Below, piece after piece: positions 25,621 to 37,900 of a stretch of DNA of 64,000 nt (position 1 is the stretch's first letter; the number at the start of each line of letters is the position of its first letter). The notes beneath the pieces were generated by a model. The model ran no database searches, was not told the origin of the DNA, and saw nothing but the letters and a program-made list of their open reading frames with translations. The DNA is from Trogon surrucura (taxonomy: Eukaryota; Chordata; Aves; Trogoniformes; Trogonidae), in NCBI GenBank assembly GCA_020746105.1, contig CM036633.1, forward strand, positions 12,322,501-12,386,500. The letters run 5' to 3'. The translations under genes were made by a program, and so were the position numbers.

Positions 25621-28600
25621 GTTAGCAATTTCATCGTGGTGCCCTTTGTCTCAGAAAGGATTTAAGCTTTTACAGACAAAGCAGTGCCAGAACCACTCAG
25701 CTGGTGAGACTTCCACCTTGGGCTGGGGAGCACAAGCTGCTCCACTCCTTCCCATCTCATTTCCGTCATGCGTTGGGCTGGAAGCACCAGGGAGCTCTGG
25801 TGAGCTCTTCATAACGGCCATGAGGGTAAGTGCACACCTCCCACTGGCACTCAAAGGGTTACTCACACAGGGTTTGCATGTCTTGACTGTCAAGTCTCTG
25901 TCTCCATTCATTTCCCACTCCTCCTCTCTCTTGGGTCCAAGGTTTTTTTACTTTCAATCTTTGGCTTCCAGGGTTGAACACCCCTGAAGCCTCTATTAAA
26001 TATCCTCGCCGCGATGCCTCTCAGTGCAGCGCATGAATGCCCACTTTCCCTGTGAGAAGGAGGAGGAGGATGATTAGAAAGCTCAAGTATTTAACCTGCC
26101 TGTCAAACAAAATTATTCATGGCAGGTGAGTGGCTGAGCAGCATTTTGCAAGGTTCCCGTGAATAATGCATAAGATGGTCAGTCTTGACTCGCGGGTATT
26201 TTACCCCAACTGTAGAACAATTCACACACCTCAAAGCACCAAAACCAAAGGGTACATATCTTAATTTTGTTAATTTTCTGGAAGCACTAGGCTGAAGGGA
26301 TCCTTTGATGGTCGAGCTTGAATGGTTGTGGCTCTGCCCGTTGGGGCTGTGCGTGGGGTCTGACTGGAGCTCGGGGCAGAGGAATGCCGAGGTGCCGATG
26401 CCCCCCGGGATGTGTTACAGGTAGGTTTACCAGCGTGGGTAGAGTTGGATCACAGTGAGGTTACGTGGCTCTGGACCTGCACCAGACTCATCTCCGGGCA
26501 TTGTGGCACCAGGGCAGGAGATAAATATTACAGTTACCCTCGTCTCTTCCCTTCAGAGCTTGTTTGGAGTTCAGAAGATGGATGGGTGGCCACGTACACA
26601 AATATGCTCAGGCTTCTCCCTAACGAATGATGTCATTCTAGTGGTTTTTATATTCAGGGTAAAATATTGTAATGGCACCATTTCCTTCCTTCAAGCAAGA
26701 AAATAGTTGAGCAGATCTTCTGTTCTTATGAAAAGCCTGTGAGTCTATTACTTTGATGAGAATTAGTTATTTTTTTTGTCTTGAAAAAGGCTGCTTCCCT
26801 CACCTAAAAATATACTGTATTTTGGATGAAATACAGTTTTTACCATGTTTTGTAATAGAATGCATGAAAGACTGAATATTTTAATTTTTGATTATATATA
26901 GAAAGTCTTAGCTTTATATTTTGAGCTACTGGCACCATATAAATTAAAACAAACAAAGACCCTCCAGCTTTTTATTTTTATAAGCTCTATTTTTACTTGC
27001 CCTTTGCTCAGTGAACCTGCACTGGCTTTTTACTCCCCTTGGCGATCTCCGTGAAACCATATCCTCCATCCCTCATGTTTTGAAAGCTGCATTTTGGTTA
27101 ATAATTTGTTAACACTAAGAGGAATGAGTCACAAAAGTCTTGATGCAAACTCTGTAAGCCAATGGGAGTCTGTCTATTGACTTATTGGACTTTGGGTCAA
27201 GCGTTTGCAGTGCAGAAAGAGAAGAGATTGAGACACGTGGCTGATGTGAAGGGATCCCCTTTACAGCAGCAGATGGCTGGGCAGGTGAATGGAGTGGGTG
27301 GGTGCCATGGCCATAACATACGTCTGCAAGGGCATTGGAGTGAGGCCTTTAATTTTGCATTAGGATTCTTCTCGTATTTGTTGGATAGAACAATATTAAC
27401 CTTTTGAATTTATTTAGAAACTCATTAGTGCTTTTTCTATAGTCCATTCTTTCCCTGATTAGCTCTCCTCATTACAATTCAAATTTCTTTCTGCTACATT
27501 TACCACATTGTCCTGCTTTCTCTCATCTCTATTGTTGCTCAGCTTAATTTATTAAAGCATTGAAAAAGGAAGGGGGATATCGGTTGACACAGCAGCCTTC
27601 CTAGGCTTTGATGCTCTGGGAGGGAGAAGGGAGACATCGAAGAGCTCACGTCTTCCCCAGGCAGCTGCCCAGGGTAGGCAGAACATGCTGGCAGCAGTTT
27701 CTCTGTGAGGGCGTGATGGAAGCATGGTTCCTCGTGGCAGCATCAGATAAAAGACCTTCTGGATCTGCCTTAGTTTGTGCCCAAAGCTGCCTTCGCCCGT
27801 GCCTGCAGTGACCCTCGCTCACTGGGTTGCTTTAGCTTGAGGAGGCTTTGACTTTCCTGCTTTCTCGTTTCAGTCCTTGCTCAAACCCAGCGTTTTGAGA
27901 CGGAATTCGCTCTGAGAGTTCAGTGTCCTCATCGTGTCCTGAGAGCTATGCAACTAATCCCCCTGACTCCTCTGGCATCCTGTTTCTAAGGTTATTTTAA
28001 AAAACCCACAAACCATGTGTATGCCTTCAGTACTGTTTCTTTTGTGTACTTTTCCTTGGTGTCGAGATGGCAGTCTGGGAGTTGCCGTAATTGCTCTTGA
28101 TCTCCAGTGGAATATGAATTGATATTATGGTCAGGGAAGTTTTAGTAAGAAATCTGAGCCTGCCCCTGTTTTGGGTCAATTGGAGTGCAGAGATGCTCAG
28201 CTTCAGATATACATTTAGACATTGCTGCCCTGCTTTGCCAGATATTTTCTCTCAGGAATATGGAGTTTTTGGTCCTGTTTTTTTCTTCTTTTAGTACAGT
28301 GCCTGTTTCTCAAGAGCGATGCTGCTGCGTCCCACGTGCTTGTGATTAAAGATGCATATACTTTTGTCAAGAGATGATTAAATGCAGCCCGATGATTGTG
28401 GCCATCCCAGCCGCCGTGGTTCTCTGATTATTGGTGTGTTTGAACATCTCACAAATGTGAATGAATGTGTTTTTGCAGCAGCTATTGTAAAACAGGGACG
28501 TGCCAAAGTATTTTATTTGAGACACGGAGGGATTAACTCACTCAGCAAAGGTTATAGAGAGAGTTTTTGGCAGAGCCACAAAAAGAATCTAAATTTTCTG

Positions 28601-29503
28601 AGTTTCTACTCCAATGCCTTAATCATAAAATCATCTTTTCTCTGAATTCTTTTCTGTCTGTGGTAATTATAGTTTTGACTGGTTTTATGTCCTTTATAAA
28701 AACCTGTCTTTCACACATCTTGTGAAACTGGAAAAAAAAAAGGAGATAAAACAATCATAATTTTCCAAGTGTATAATTCTGGACTCCAGCAGAGGCCTAA
28801 AACAAGTAAGGTAATTATTCCACTCAGTTCAGCACCATTTGGAGAATTAGGCTATTTTGTGAATTGTAGTTTTAAAATAAGACACATGAACTGGAAAAAG
28901 TTCAGTGAGCAACATATAGAATAAAATAAATGCTTGCAAATATCAGCTGAAAGAGAAAAGGGGCTGGCAGTAAGCTTTTGTTACGCAGGTGACTGAAGGA
29001 AGATGTGGAAGATCACTGATGTTGAAGGAAGGTTAAAAAAAAATAAAGTTTTTTTTTCTTATTTGTTTCCTTTAGGTTAAGGGTAGAATGCCAGGGCATA
29101 CTTGTGGGGCTAAATTAATTCCTGGTAGAGGAGAAGGGAAAAAAACCTCTTTCCCCAAGGATGAATTTGACCCATGGGCAGTCACAGGAGGTCACTCAGG
29201 GGAAACTGCCAAGACGAGGTGGAGCCAGCATTAGTAGAGTTGTTAAAGTCTAGACTAGACGTGCGTTTCTTAGTGATGGTTAATTAACTTGTTCCTGGCA
29301 ATCAGCCACCAGGGCAGGAGGTGGACTTGATTTGCAAGCTGTGGTTGCCAAGAAAGTCACCTGTAATTGCCTGTGATCTTGTGGCTTTCTGATTTTCACC
29401 TTGGTCTCGTGTTCCTCTCTAAAGGTCTTTATGTGGGTTTGTTGTGTTTTGGGTTTTTTTTTAATTTTATTTTTGTCTTTTTTCCTCTTCTCTCTCTCCA
29501 CAG
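25621..29503. other. Unique non-coding sequence
   Basis: No recognised gene. The longest frame is 113 codons (25646-25987, +); it ends in no known domain. A GTAAGT donor-like word lies near 25826. AT-rich DNA occupies about 26750-27000. A-rich runs occur near 28731-28742 and 29033-29042. Confidence 0.5.
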
Positions 29504-29641
29504 GTTGGTTGCTTTGTGTAACATCATCTTCGTACTTATTGCTACAGATGTGGCTGAACCTCTGCCACAGTCTGATTTTGGGTGCCAGCACCCGTGGTGG
29601 CTGGAGAACATCAGCAGAGCATCAGAACATCATGCACATAG
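29504..29641 (+). other. Candidate internal exon (138 bp), function unknown
   Basis: A long pyrimidine tract (about 29470-29500) ends in CCACAG just before this segment, and CACATAG/GTAAGA follows it, giving good splice acceptor and donor signals. The 138 bases are a multiple of three and are open in at least two frames. One frame reads LVALCNIIFVLIATDVAEPL and continues; I recognise no protein family. It could be an exon of a long non-coding RNA, a cryptic exon or chance. Confidence 0.25.
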
Positions 29642-31463
29642 GTAAGAGGAGCAGGGTTACTCGTGGTTGTGGAGGAGATTCAGGTCTGTTACCTGTGGCT
29701 GAGGAGAGCACAGTGCACTTGTAGGTGGGCTGAAAGACCCCCTCGTCGCATTTATTTCTAGTTCTGAATATCTTCTAGCTGCTAACAGGCCCATAGCGCT
29801 GATTTCCACTGCTTTTCTGCTGGCCAACGCTTCACATTGGTTGCAGTTCCAGTTTTTGTGGTATCTGAACACATTCTATGGAAGAAACATCAATGAGACC
29901 CTATTCAGTCATCTGGGGATGGTGCAGGGACTCCCAAACAGCACCAACGTTGCTGGAGGATGGTGTGGTGCCCACACAATCCTCCTGACCGTGGTGGTGT
30001 GTCAAACGGCAGGTCAGATGGAGCAGAAGGAATAACGCAGCCTTGGAGTCCCCACTTAGGTGGGAACCAGCCAAAGGCTCTAATTATCTTCTGTTTAATT
30101 AGGAAGTATGTAACAAAGTAGGTTGACTGCAAAATGTGTGTGTAATGCAGAGCCAGAAGCTGAAGCTCAGGAGGAAAGGAGGTTTGGGTTTATTCCTCGG
30201 TGTTCCTGGAGGCAGGAAAGCAGGGGAAGTTGCTGTGCTGTGAGTTTCTGGTTGGCCAGCCTTGGACTGTATCTTACTTTTAAATGAATCAGATCAGAAA
30301 GGAGGGAAAATGCAGTAGTCTTAATTGATTTTTTGCTATTTCCTGTATACAGAAGTGAAAGATAAGGCTGAGAAAACTTGAATTGCTTAAGTGAATCCTT
30401 CTAGCAGCAGATTTACTCCTGGTAGAAAGAAATGATATGAGTAGGATCTCAGATTATGATCCAGCCTGTGGCATGGTCGTGGAGAAATCCTGAGGGGCTT
30501 AATGCTGGGGTGGGAGGGCTTTGGGGGAGAGAGGTTGCTGGACCATGGTGAAGTTGTTGAGTTTGGGGTGTTTTGGGGGAGAATGTTGCATTTTGATGGG
30601 AGAATGTTCACTGTCTAGAGAGTGGTATCAAATCTGTGAGACAGGAGCAGTTTCAGAGGCAGGAAGAGGGGAGTGCGTTGTTGCTGAACTGGAGAGGAAT
30701 AAAAGCAAGAGAATGACATTAGCATATGATTTCTGGCAGTTGTTGCAAGGCATAATAACTTCAATTTAAAAGCTTCTCATTTCCCTCACTTTGTGCCTTA
30801 TTGAGGCTCCAACCTATATTTAATGGTGAGAATATTACTTTTTGCTTCCCTAATTCTGAGCCTACAATTGAGCTACGTAACCTGCTAGATCTCTACTTGG
30901 GTTTGTGAAGTACGTGAGGGCTCTTGCTGTGTCCTGAGAAACGCGAAATTATAACTCAAGCTCTTTCTTAGGGTGCGTGTGTTATTTTGATCCTTTGCTT
31001 CCCTGTGGTATGAGCAGAGTAACAGAAGAGTGAAAAATACTGGGTTTGTTGCCTCTCACATATTTGCGTCATGTTTCCCGAGCGTTTTCCAGCATGCTGG
31101 GCAGGTTTGCACTCAAAGGCCTCTCATTTTTTTTCCCTTTGCATGGCAAGTTCTGGGTCCAGCACTGAGGCCACCTTGCTGTATGGACTCCCTTAGCAGG
31201 GACCCAGGACCTGCGGTAGCACCATGGTAGTCCAGACAAGCAGGTGGCTCTAAGCAGTCACTCCTTGGGGTTTCTGAGACTCTTGCTGGATAGAAAAGGT
31301 CTAGCTCTACCTACAATTTGGCAAGTATTTCCCACTGGTTAGTGCCTTTTGAGCTCACAGGTTGTGTTAGGACAGTGCCTAGTCCTAGCACAGTCCAGCT
31401 GTGTGTGTAACTACCTTGAGGAGTTCTGCTCCTGGTGAGCTTGTTTGTCTATGACTTCAATGT

Positions 31464-31493
31464 TAAAAAAAAGAAAAAGAAAAAAGAAAAAAA
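31464..31493 (+). repeat. Polypurine A-rich tract, (A4-8 G)n
   Basis: Thirty bases of only A and G in blocks of A separated by single G. A low-complexity tract, not assignable to a transposon tail. Confidence 0.8.
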
Positions 31494-33077
31494 GTATGTC
31501 TTTTATGTTTTAAAAAGAGGTATATATCCAACTGATTGTTTTATGAAACAGTTTTCATGAAGAATGAGCTTGGGGAAGTGCCTCCTTCGGCAAATTTTCT
31601 CTAAACTTATCGGCTGCTCACGTTTCACATAGTCTGGACATTTCTATTCTTGATGCTTTGTTTAATGCCAACTTCTTTCATTTTTCTGTCTGTAGTTGTG
31701 CCATAGATCTTTCCAAGAATATTTTTCTCGCTGTGACTCATCCAGCTTCCTAAGAGAACCCGCAGCTTAATCAAACTATTCTAAATCTATTTATCCAGGC
31801 AAATATTTGGACATGTTAAACAGTAGTAAAGTGCTACGATGTCTATCAGGGCAGGAGAGCACACAAAATCTTTGCAATTGTAAGTCTCTCCCTGGTGTGT
31901 TTTATCTGGAGGTATTAATTGCCAAAGAGCAGTGTAGAAATTTGATTTATACACATAGACGCGCGCACACAGCGACTGGAAGCTTTGTACGTGTTTGAGC
32001 TCCATTTTCTCAGCACTAAATTTAGTTTGCCCAGACTTACTGCTTCATCAGATGCTTCACCACAAAGGGGCTTTGAGGTGAGGTAGCTGCCTGTAGATCT
32101 CTCCCCTGTGTCACTGGTTCAGTCTTTAAAAGCCAGGAGTTGTCGTGAGCTGATGGCTGTGAAATGGGTTCCACAAAAGCAGCTGGTATCACAGTTGAAT
32201 TTTCCAAGTTCTTACATTTTCTCCAGAATGGATGGGATGTCTGAAACTCGCCCTTCAAGAGGATTTCTCATGCAGCTGCTGATCTGTCTTGCTCCTTAGC
32301 ATGACTAGGAAGCTCTTGGAGCAGGTGGTGTCACTGTGCTTCAGCCCCTCTGGCCGCAGGATGGGTGTCATGCCTGCCAGAGAAGCGTCTGGGGAGAAGT
32401 AGCGAGGCTTTTTTGGACTGGTCAGAAATTCCAGTTCAAATTTTGTTGGAGTTCAACTCAAAGGGTCTTGACAATTTCAGGCTCTCGTCATGGAGGAGAG
32501 CTTTGAGAGAGACTCCTGCTGATCGCAGAGGAAGACTGACCTTTCTGTTCCGGAGACTTGTGTTCTGAACTGGTGACACTGGCTGCTAGAACCCACGTGG
32601 GGTGATGTGAGCTATAAATTGCCATGAAACTGGTTAGCAATTTGGCAAGATTTCCTTCCTGCCAGGGCTACAGATGTGAAAGACTAGGATTTGTTCTCCT
32701 TTTTTTTTGGCTTTAAACTTGTGCCTGCCCGAATTAACGTATTTCTTATTGATTCTGTAATGAAGACAGAAGCCTGAATTCGTATGTTGCTTTTTATTTG
32801 CATTTTTAGTACAGTTAGTCTCACTTCCTCATTGCTGAAGGCCGTTAGTGAGGAGATGGATGACTTGTCTGGGTTTCTGGTCTTTATGGCTTTCCAAAGC
32901 TCTGTACATAATAAATCGGGTGCCCTTTTTTGCTTCTACAGTTCACTAATCCACAATGTAACAGGAGCAGTAGAATTGACTGGATATGTCAAGTTTTAAG
33001 CCTCACAAAAAATGCAACAAAATAAAGGAAAATTTGTGGTGATGCTGTCCTCATTCTTACACAGATTTACCCATGAA

Positions 33078-33130
33078 ATTAGGATGAATGGAAGATTTTG
33101 CGGCTGTGTCACCCTCCAGTTCATCCTAAT
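33078..33130. repeat. 11-bp perfect inverted repeat
   Basis: ATTAGGATGAA at 33078-33088 and TTCATCCTAAT at 33120-33130 are exact reverse complements around a 31-nt spacer. The outer words ACAGAT (33061-33066) and ATCTGT extend partial pairing. Could be a decayed hairpin; no function can be inferred. Confidence 0.7.
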
Positions 33131-34763
33131 CTGTGCTTGAAATGAACTTTTGATGTGACACATTCATCTCTGCAGCACACATGGCTTCATCTTTCTGTTC
33201 ATCTCACCTACAGAAGATGACTTGCTTGGCTTCCCTTAAGGTAAGATGTAGTCCAGCAGCAAAACCAGCAGACACGTTGTCTGGCATAGAAATCTTGACT
33301 TGCTGGTTATAGCTATTCCATGGCAAGACCCTGTAATTTTTTCCTTTATGAAGGCCTCTCAGTCGTATTGCTTTACCCTCCTTCCCAGAATAAGGAAGAC
33401 TGAAGGAAAGGAAAGTTGAAGTATCTTTCTCAGAAACATCTCTGGACTTGCTGACTGCCGTTGAGCCATGATAGTCAAATGCAGTTAAGCTGCATTTCAA
33501 CAAGAAGCTGTCTGAGCTCAGCCTGACCTCTTTTCTTAAAGAAGAATTTGACAGTCCTCTCTTGCATAATGGGCTGTGATGGCACAGCATCATGAAAGCA
33601 AAGTTGGGTTCTGGTATCCCTCTGTGCCAGCGAAGTATTCCTAGGTCAGAAACTACTTCTGCTAAATTAAACCTGTTTTCTTTAAAATATGCTTAACATT
33701 TATGTGGTTAAATGGCTTCCTTGTAATATTTTACCCCTTGAACTTCCTCTTTTTTTTTGTACAGGAGGGCATGGATCATTTTTTATGTAGTTCATGCTCT
33801 CAGGTACATCTGTTCCTTGCTGACATGCTCAAACCTGAATTCCTGCTGCAGTTCAGACTTAGCAAGCTTTTGCAGGTCTACGTTGCAAAGTGATGTGACA
33901 GAGACACTGTTCACACTCTTGGGCGTGTAAAACTTCTTGAAATCAACACTTGCAGAAGGACAAAAGCCTCATGGAAAGAATGAGGTTCATGTCATCTTCC
34001 ATATCCTTTTTTGCAGGGATTTTTTTTTTTTTTCCAGTGGGTATTGCCTCTCACAGAAAGCTATTGGGATACATCGCCTTCTCCAAGGGTTGGGTGCTCG
34101 AGACAGATGTAACTCCTTTAGTTATCCTGCACCCTGGCCCGAGTGAACTAATGGAATAAGAGATTTTATATTTCTTTAGAAAGAATCAACTTATTGAAGT
34201 TCATATGGCCAAAATGCACAATAGTAACTGCACTACCTGCGGTTATTTTTCTGCAGCATCCTTCCTCCTATAGACAAATTACTGAGTGCTGGAATCCTCC
34301 TTTCTTCCAAAGGGAGAAAGAGCATCGGCAGTTCCAGCTCGGTGTAATTGTTTTCCATCTCCCACGTACACCTACAAAATATTGCCTGCAGCAGAACATT
34401 GGAAATCATTAAAAGAATTTTTTAAAAATTTCTTTCTTGGAAAGATTAAAAAAATCTATACCTCTTTGGTGAATGTAAAAATATTAATTGAAGTATTTAT
34501 TGTCAGTAGAAGAACAAATGTAGCTTAAAAACTGTGTGAAAACTGGAATGTACACATTAGCTGATAATGTAGGAAGCGTAAAGCTCTAAAAATACTTAAT
34601 TAGAACATACACATTTGAGGAGGAAAAATATTTGTAATTTGAAGTATTCTTCACTTTAATAGATACTTCCTCACCTTCATTGAGCCTTAATGCTTTGTGT
34701 TGTAAATGGCTCACGTGTGCTGTATTTTCCATTTATTAAACAATGTGTGTTTGCTACTCTCAG

Positions 34764-34926
34764 AACCTGCTTTCTACGCTTGAGTGAAGAGCAACTTCCA
34801 CTGGAGAGGTGTACAGAACTTGGGGGCTCTTCCACACCCGCGAACGTGAGGGACGTTGCTGTGAGCACTACGCATGTTCTGGTGCTCAAACTCGAAGTAG
34901 GAAACAACTACTTGGGGAAATCGAAG
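34764..34926 (+). other. Candidate internal exon (163 bp), function unknown
   Basis: The segment is preceded by TTTGCTACTCTCAG and followed by the consensus donor GTAAGT after TCGAAG. One frame is open throughout (34765-34926 plus the last base of a split codon) and contains LRLSEEQLPLERCTELGG. I do not recognise the peptide. The frame ends on a complete codon at the donor. An exon of an unidentified transcript is possible, but two good splice words at this spacing also occur by chance in a 64 kb window. Confidence 0.25.
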
Positions 34927-37900
34927 GTAAGTTTTGTCTGGTTGTGACAATGAAAACCAATCAATGACTTCAGCATTTAACTCCTTAAAAAGTCAGGACA
35001 GCAGTCACACTGAATTTTTCCTCTGGGCTGTACTTAGGTTGATCCCTGCAGTGCATTGCAGCAGGTCTTGGAGGAGCTCAGCGTCTTGACATCTGCCCCT
35101 GGATCACTGGCCCTGCAGATGTAACACCGAGGGGAGAGCTGTGCTCTGTGACTGCTGATGAGGAAAACATTTATTTTTACTGGTAAGAGCAAGTTCTCTC
35201 TTAAACTGACACAGCCTGGGTCAGGAAGGCATAAGACTGTTTCCTCGGCAGCTGGTTTGCCTTCTCCTCTGGGAATTAGCTCGGCATTAGTCACAGCTTT
35301 GCTGGGACCTCTCTTTGCCCCCTCCAGACAAATGGCTTTGGAAGAGAAGGGCAGGGCTGTGAGTCTGGGAAGGGATGAAGCCAACCTCTGCTTGGGATGA
35401 CTGATTGATGGAACTGGAAGGGAGCTCTGGGGAAGGCATCTACCATTGCTAAGCAGAAGGTCAGTTTATCTCATTTCACCCCAGGGCTGCTGGGCGATGA
35501 GTCTTGCTCTCAGGACGTTACGGCAGCTTGTGGAGGCTGTGTCAGAGAGGAGCTCAGGCATACTCTCATGCGCAGGGAAGAGATTGCTCTCTTCATGCCG
35601 TCTCATCAGATTGTTAGGAAGCATGCATTAAAAACATGATGCTTGTGAGGCAGAGGGCTTTTCTATGCTCCTCTCCTCTTTTTCTGGAAGAAGTGCTAGA
35701 AATTCCTCTTAAGCAGAAGATGAAAAGGCCCTGTACATTATCTTGTAGCCAGTAGAGAAGACAGAAAGGCCACAGCTTCTTCCACATCAGAGTGGTGCTG
35801 GCAGAGTTGGCAGGACAAGGGACCTTACTTGATCTTTTACCACGGTGGTGGAACTGCAGAAGGAATGATGGACAGTGTGAACATAATCCATCCTGATAAA
35901 CTTTTCTGGGCTTGTCTGGAGGTTTTACTGAAGAATGAAAACCTTAAATGAACCTATGGAAACTGGTGGGAGGTTTTGCCATTGACCTGAAGAACCCTGT
36001 GGTTCTTCATGTGCTTTTCTGGTTTTCAGTCTTTTCCACGGACTGTCTTCTCCCTGTTCTGTTTTCACTTTGGTTAGAGAATACTTGCTGCTCTCAGGTC
36101 CAGAGCAGCTAGGGCTTCCTGCAGGGAACTCTGTCCATCAGAGAGGTTTATTTCAGAGATGAGAAGTTCTGACATACTTGAGTAATGGGAACTCTAAAGA
36201 TATTTATTTCCCCACCCTTTCTTTACCAAACTTCCAATGCAGTGCTGAGTTTCTGAGTTGGCCACGTGGAGCTGATGAATGTTTGGCTTTTATTTCTGTG
36301 CACATCTGCTTTTGAAAACTGCATTGGACAGTCTCTACTAAACTGATGCTGCATTTTGTTTTCAGAGTAACAGAGGTTCCAGTCCCAAAACTCACACCCA
36401 GGGCTGGGCTGACCTCTGCTTAGAGAGTGAGGACCGAGGCTTCCACTGCCCGTCCTTCTCCCATTCAGCCCGATGCCTCTGGAAAAGGGAAGGAAGACAT
36501 GTTGAAAAGAAATAGCATAATATCATCTTCCAAGTGACCTGCCATTAACCTCGGTGTCTTTTGTGGCTTAAAGCAATGTTACACATTGAAAAGAAAATAA
36601 AAAAAAAATCAGCAAATACTTTTCCAAAGGCGGTCAAACACTGTTGTTCTTTATTGACTCAGATCTTTGTTGCCTGGGGCTATCTGAATCATTCTTCTTG
36701 CTGAAGTGTAAGGACGATTTTCTTAGTGTGAAAAGTTTACATTTATGAGACTCGCACTTGAAGGGCCAAAAGGCATTTAGTTTGGGCATTTTGGTAAGAC
36801 AGCTTGGTGTTTTTATTGTTTCATTACTTTATGCTGGTTCTCACAAACCACCTTCATCACAGCTACTGCTGCTGCTATGAAGCTGTGCCTGGCTCTCTGC
36901 ATACTGACACATACTGCAAAATGAGCGGTTTGCACCGATTGTTGCCTTGTGCTGCTAACACCCGGCATATAAGGAAATAAATTCTCTCTTTAATTCATGT
37001 TACTATACTTGTATCGCGTGGGCGTTTGTATTTTCATATTTTAGAGCCTTCGAAAACATCTAACGGGGCAACAGGAAGCATCAAGGATACAATAAGGTGG
37101 GAAGAGATGCTCGGGTGTTAGAGGCACAGCAAAATAAACCTCGAAGTGGCGTGGAGTTGAGCGATGGATCCCCTGTCAGCCTGTCCTCCTGGCAGGCAGG
37201 GCAGCGATCTTTTTTTTTTCTGACCCAGCTAAGATGTGTTTCTCTGTCAAACTGACTACAGTAGCTCAACGTGTCGCAGTCCTCTCCAAAACAGGCTTGG
37301 TTATTTTGGATACTCGTAGCTAGTGAGGTTAAGTGTTAGAGTGAGACAAAGTTTGTAGGGAGAGGTAGAACCTTTTATTAGATGAAAAGATATGACCGAG
37401 GGAAAAAAAAATGCATTTTTTAGGGTGTGTAAGCCTGTCCCTGTTGTAAACAGCAGGCTGTCCTCAGGACTTGCTTATCCTTCACGTGGCAGCTCTGGGA
37501 GTTTGACAGGTAACAGCAGCAGCTAGCTTGGTAAAAGTTTCTGTAGTTTACTGTCAATAGCATCTAGCTCATTTCCCCAAAAATGTTTTTTCTTAACTCT
37601 TTTTTTCACTTCAGCCTTAAAAACATTTGGAAAATTAGATTTTATTAATGGAAGAATTGCACATAAGCCTTTGCTTTCACCTACGTTTTCAGTGGAAATA
37701 AGTCTGCTGCAACCTAAGTTCTTTTTGTGGTGGTGCTAATCCCTTTTGCGTTGGTTACTCAATGCAAACTGAAAAATAATAACAATTTCATGAAAACCGG
37801 GGTCTATCCCTGAACATGTCCTTTTGTAGAAATTACCTCTTTTCTTGGGGGGAGGGAAACGTTTCACTGGAAAACTTTCAGCCTGTCTCGATTTGATTTT

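Larger units (their letters stand above)
29642..34763. other. Unique non-coding sequence
   Basis: No recognised gene. The longest frame is 129 codons on the minus strand (33204-33593), with no known domain and no flanking splice or promoter signal. An A/G-only tract is at 31464-31493, an 11-bp inverted repeat at 33078-33130 and a T14 run at 34020-34033. Confidence 0.5.

Noticed and set aside
33204-33593. 129-codon minus-strand open frame
   Set aside because: No domain, promoter, splice or polyadenylation signals. The length is within what six frames of 64 kb give by chance.
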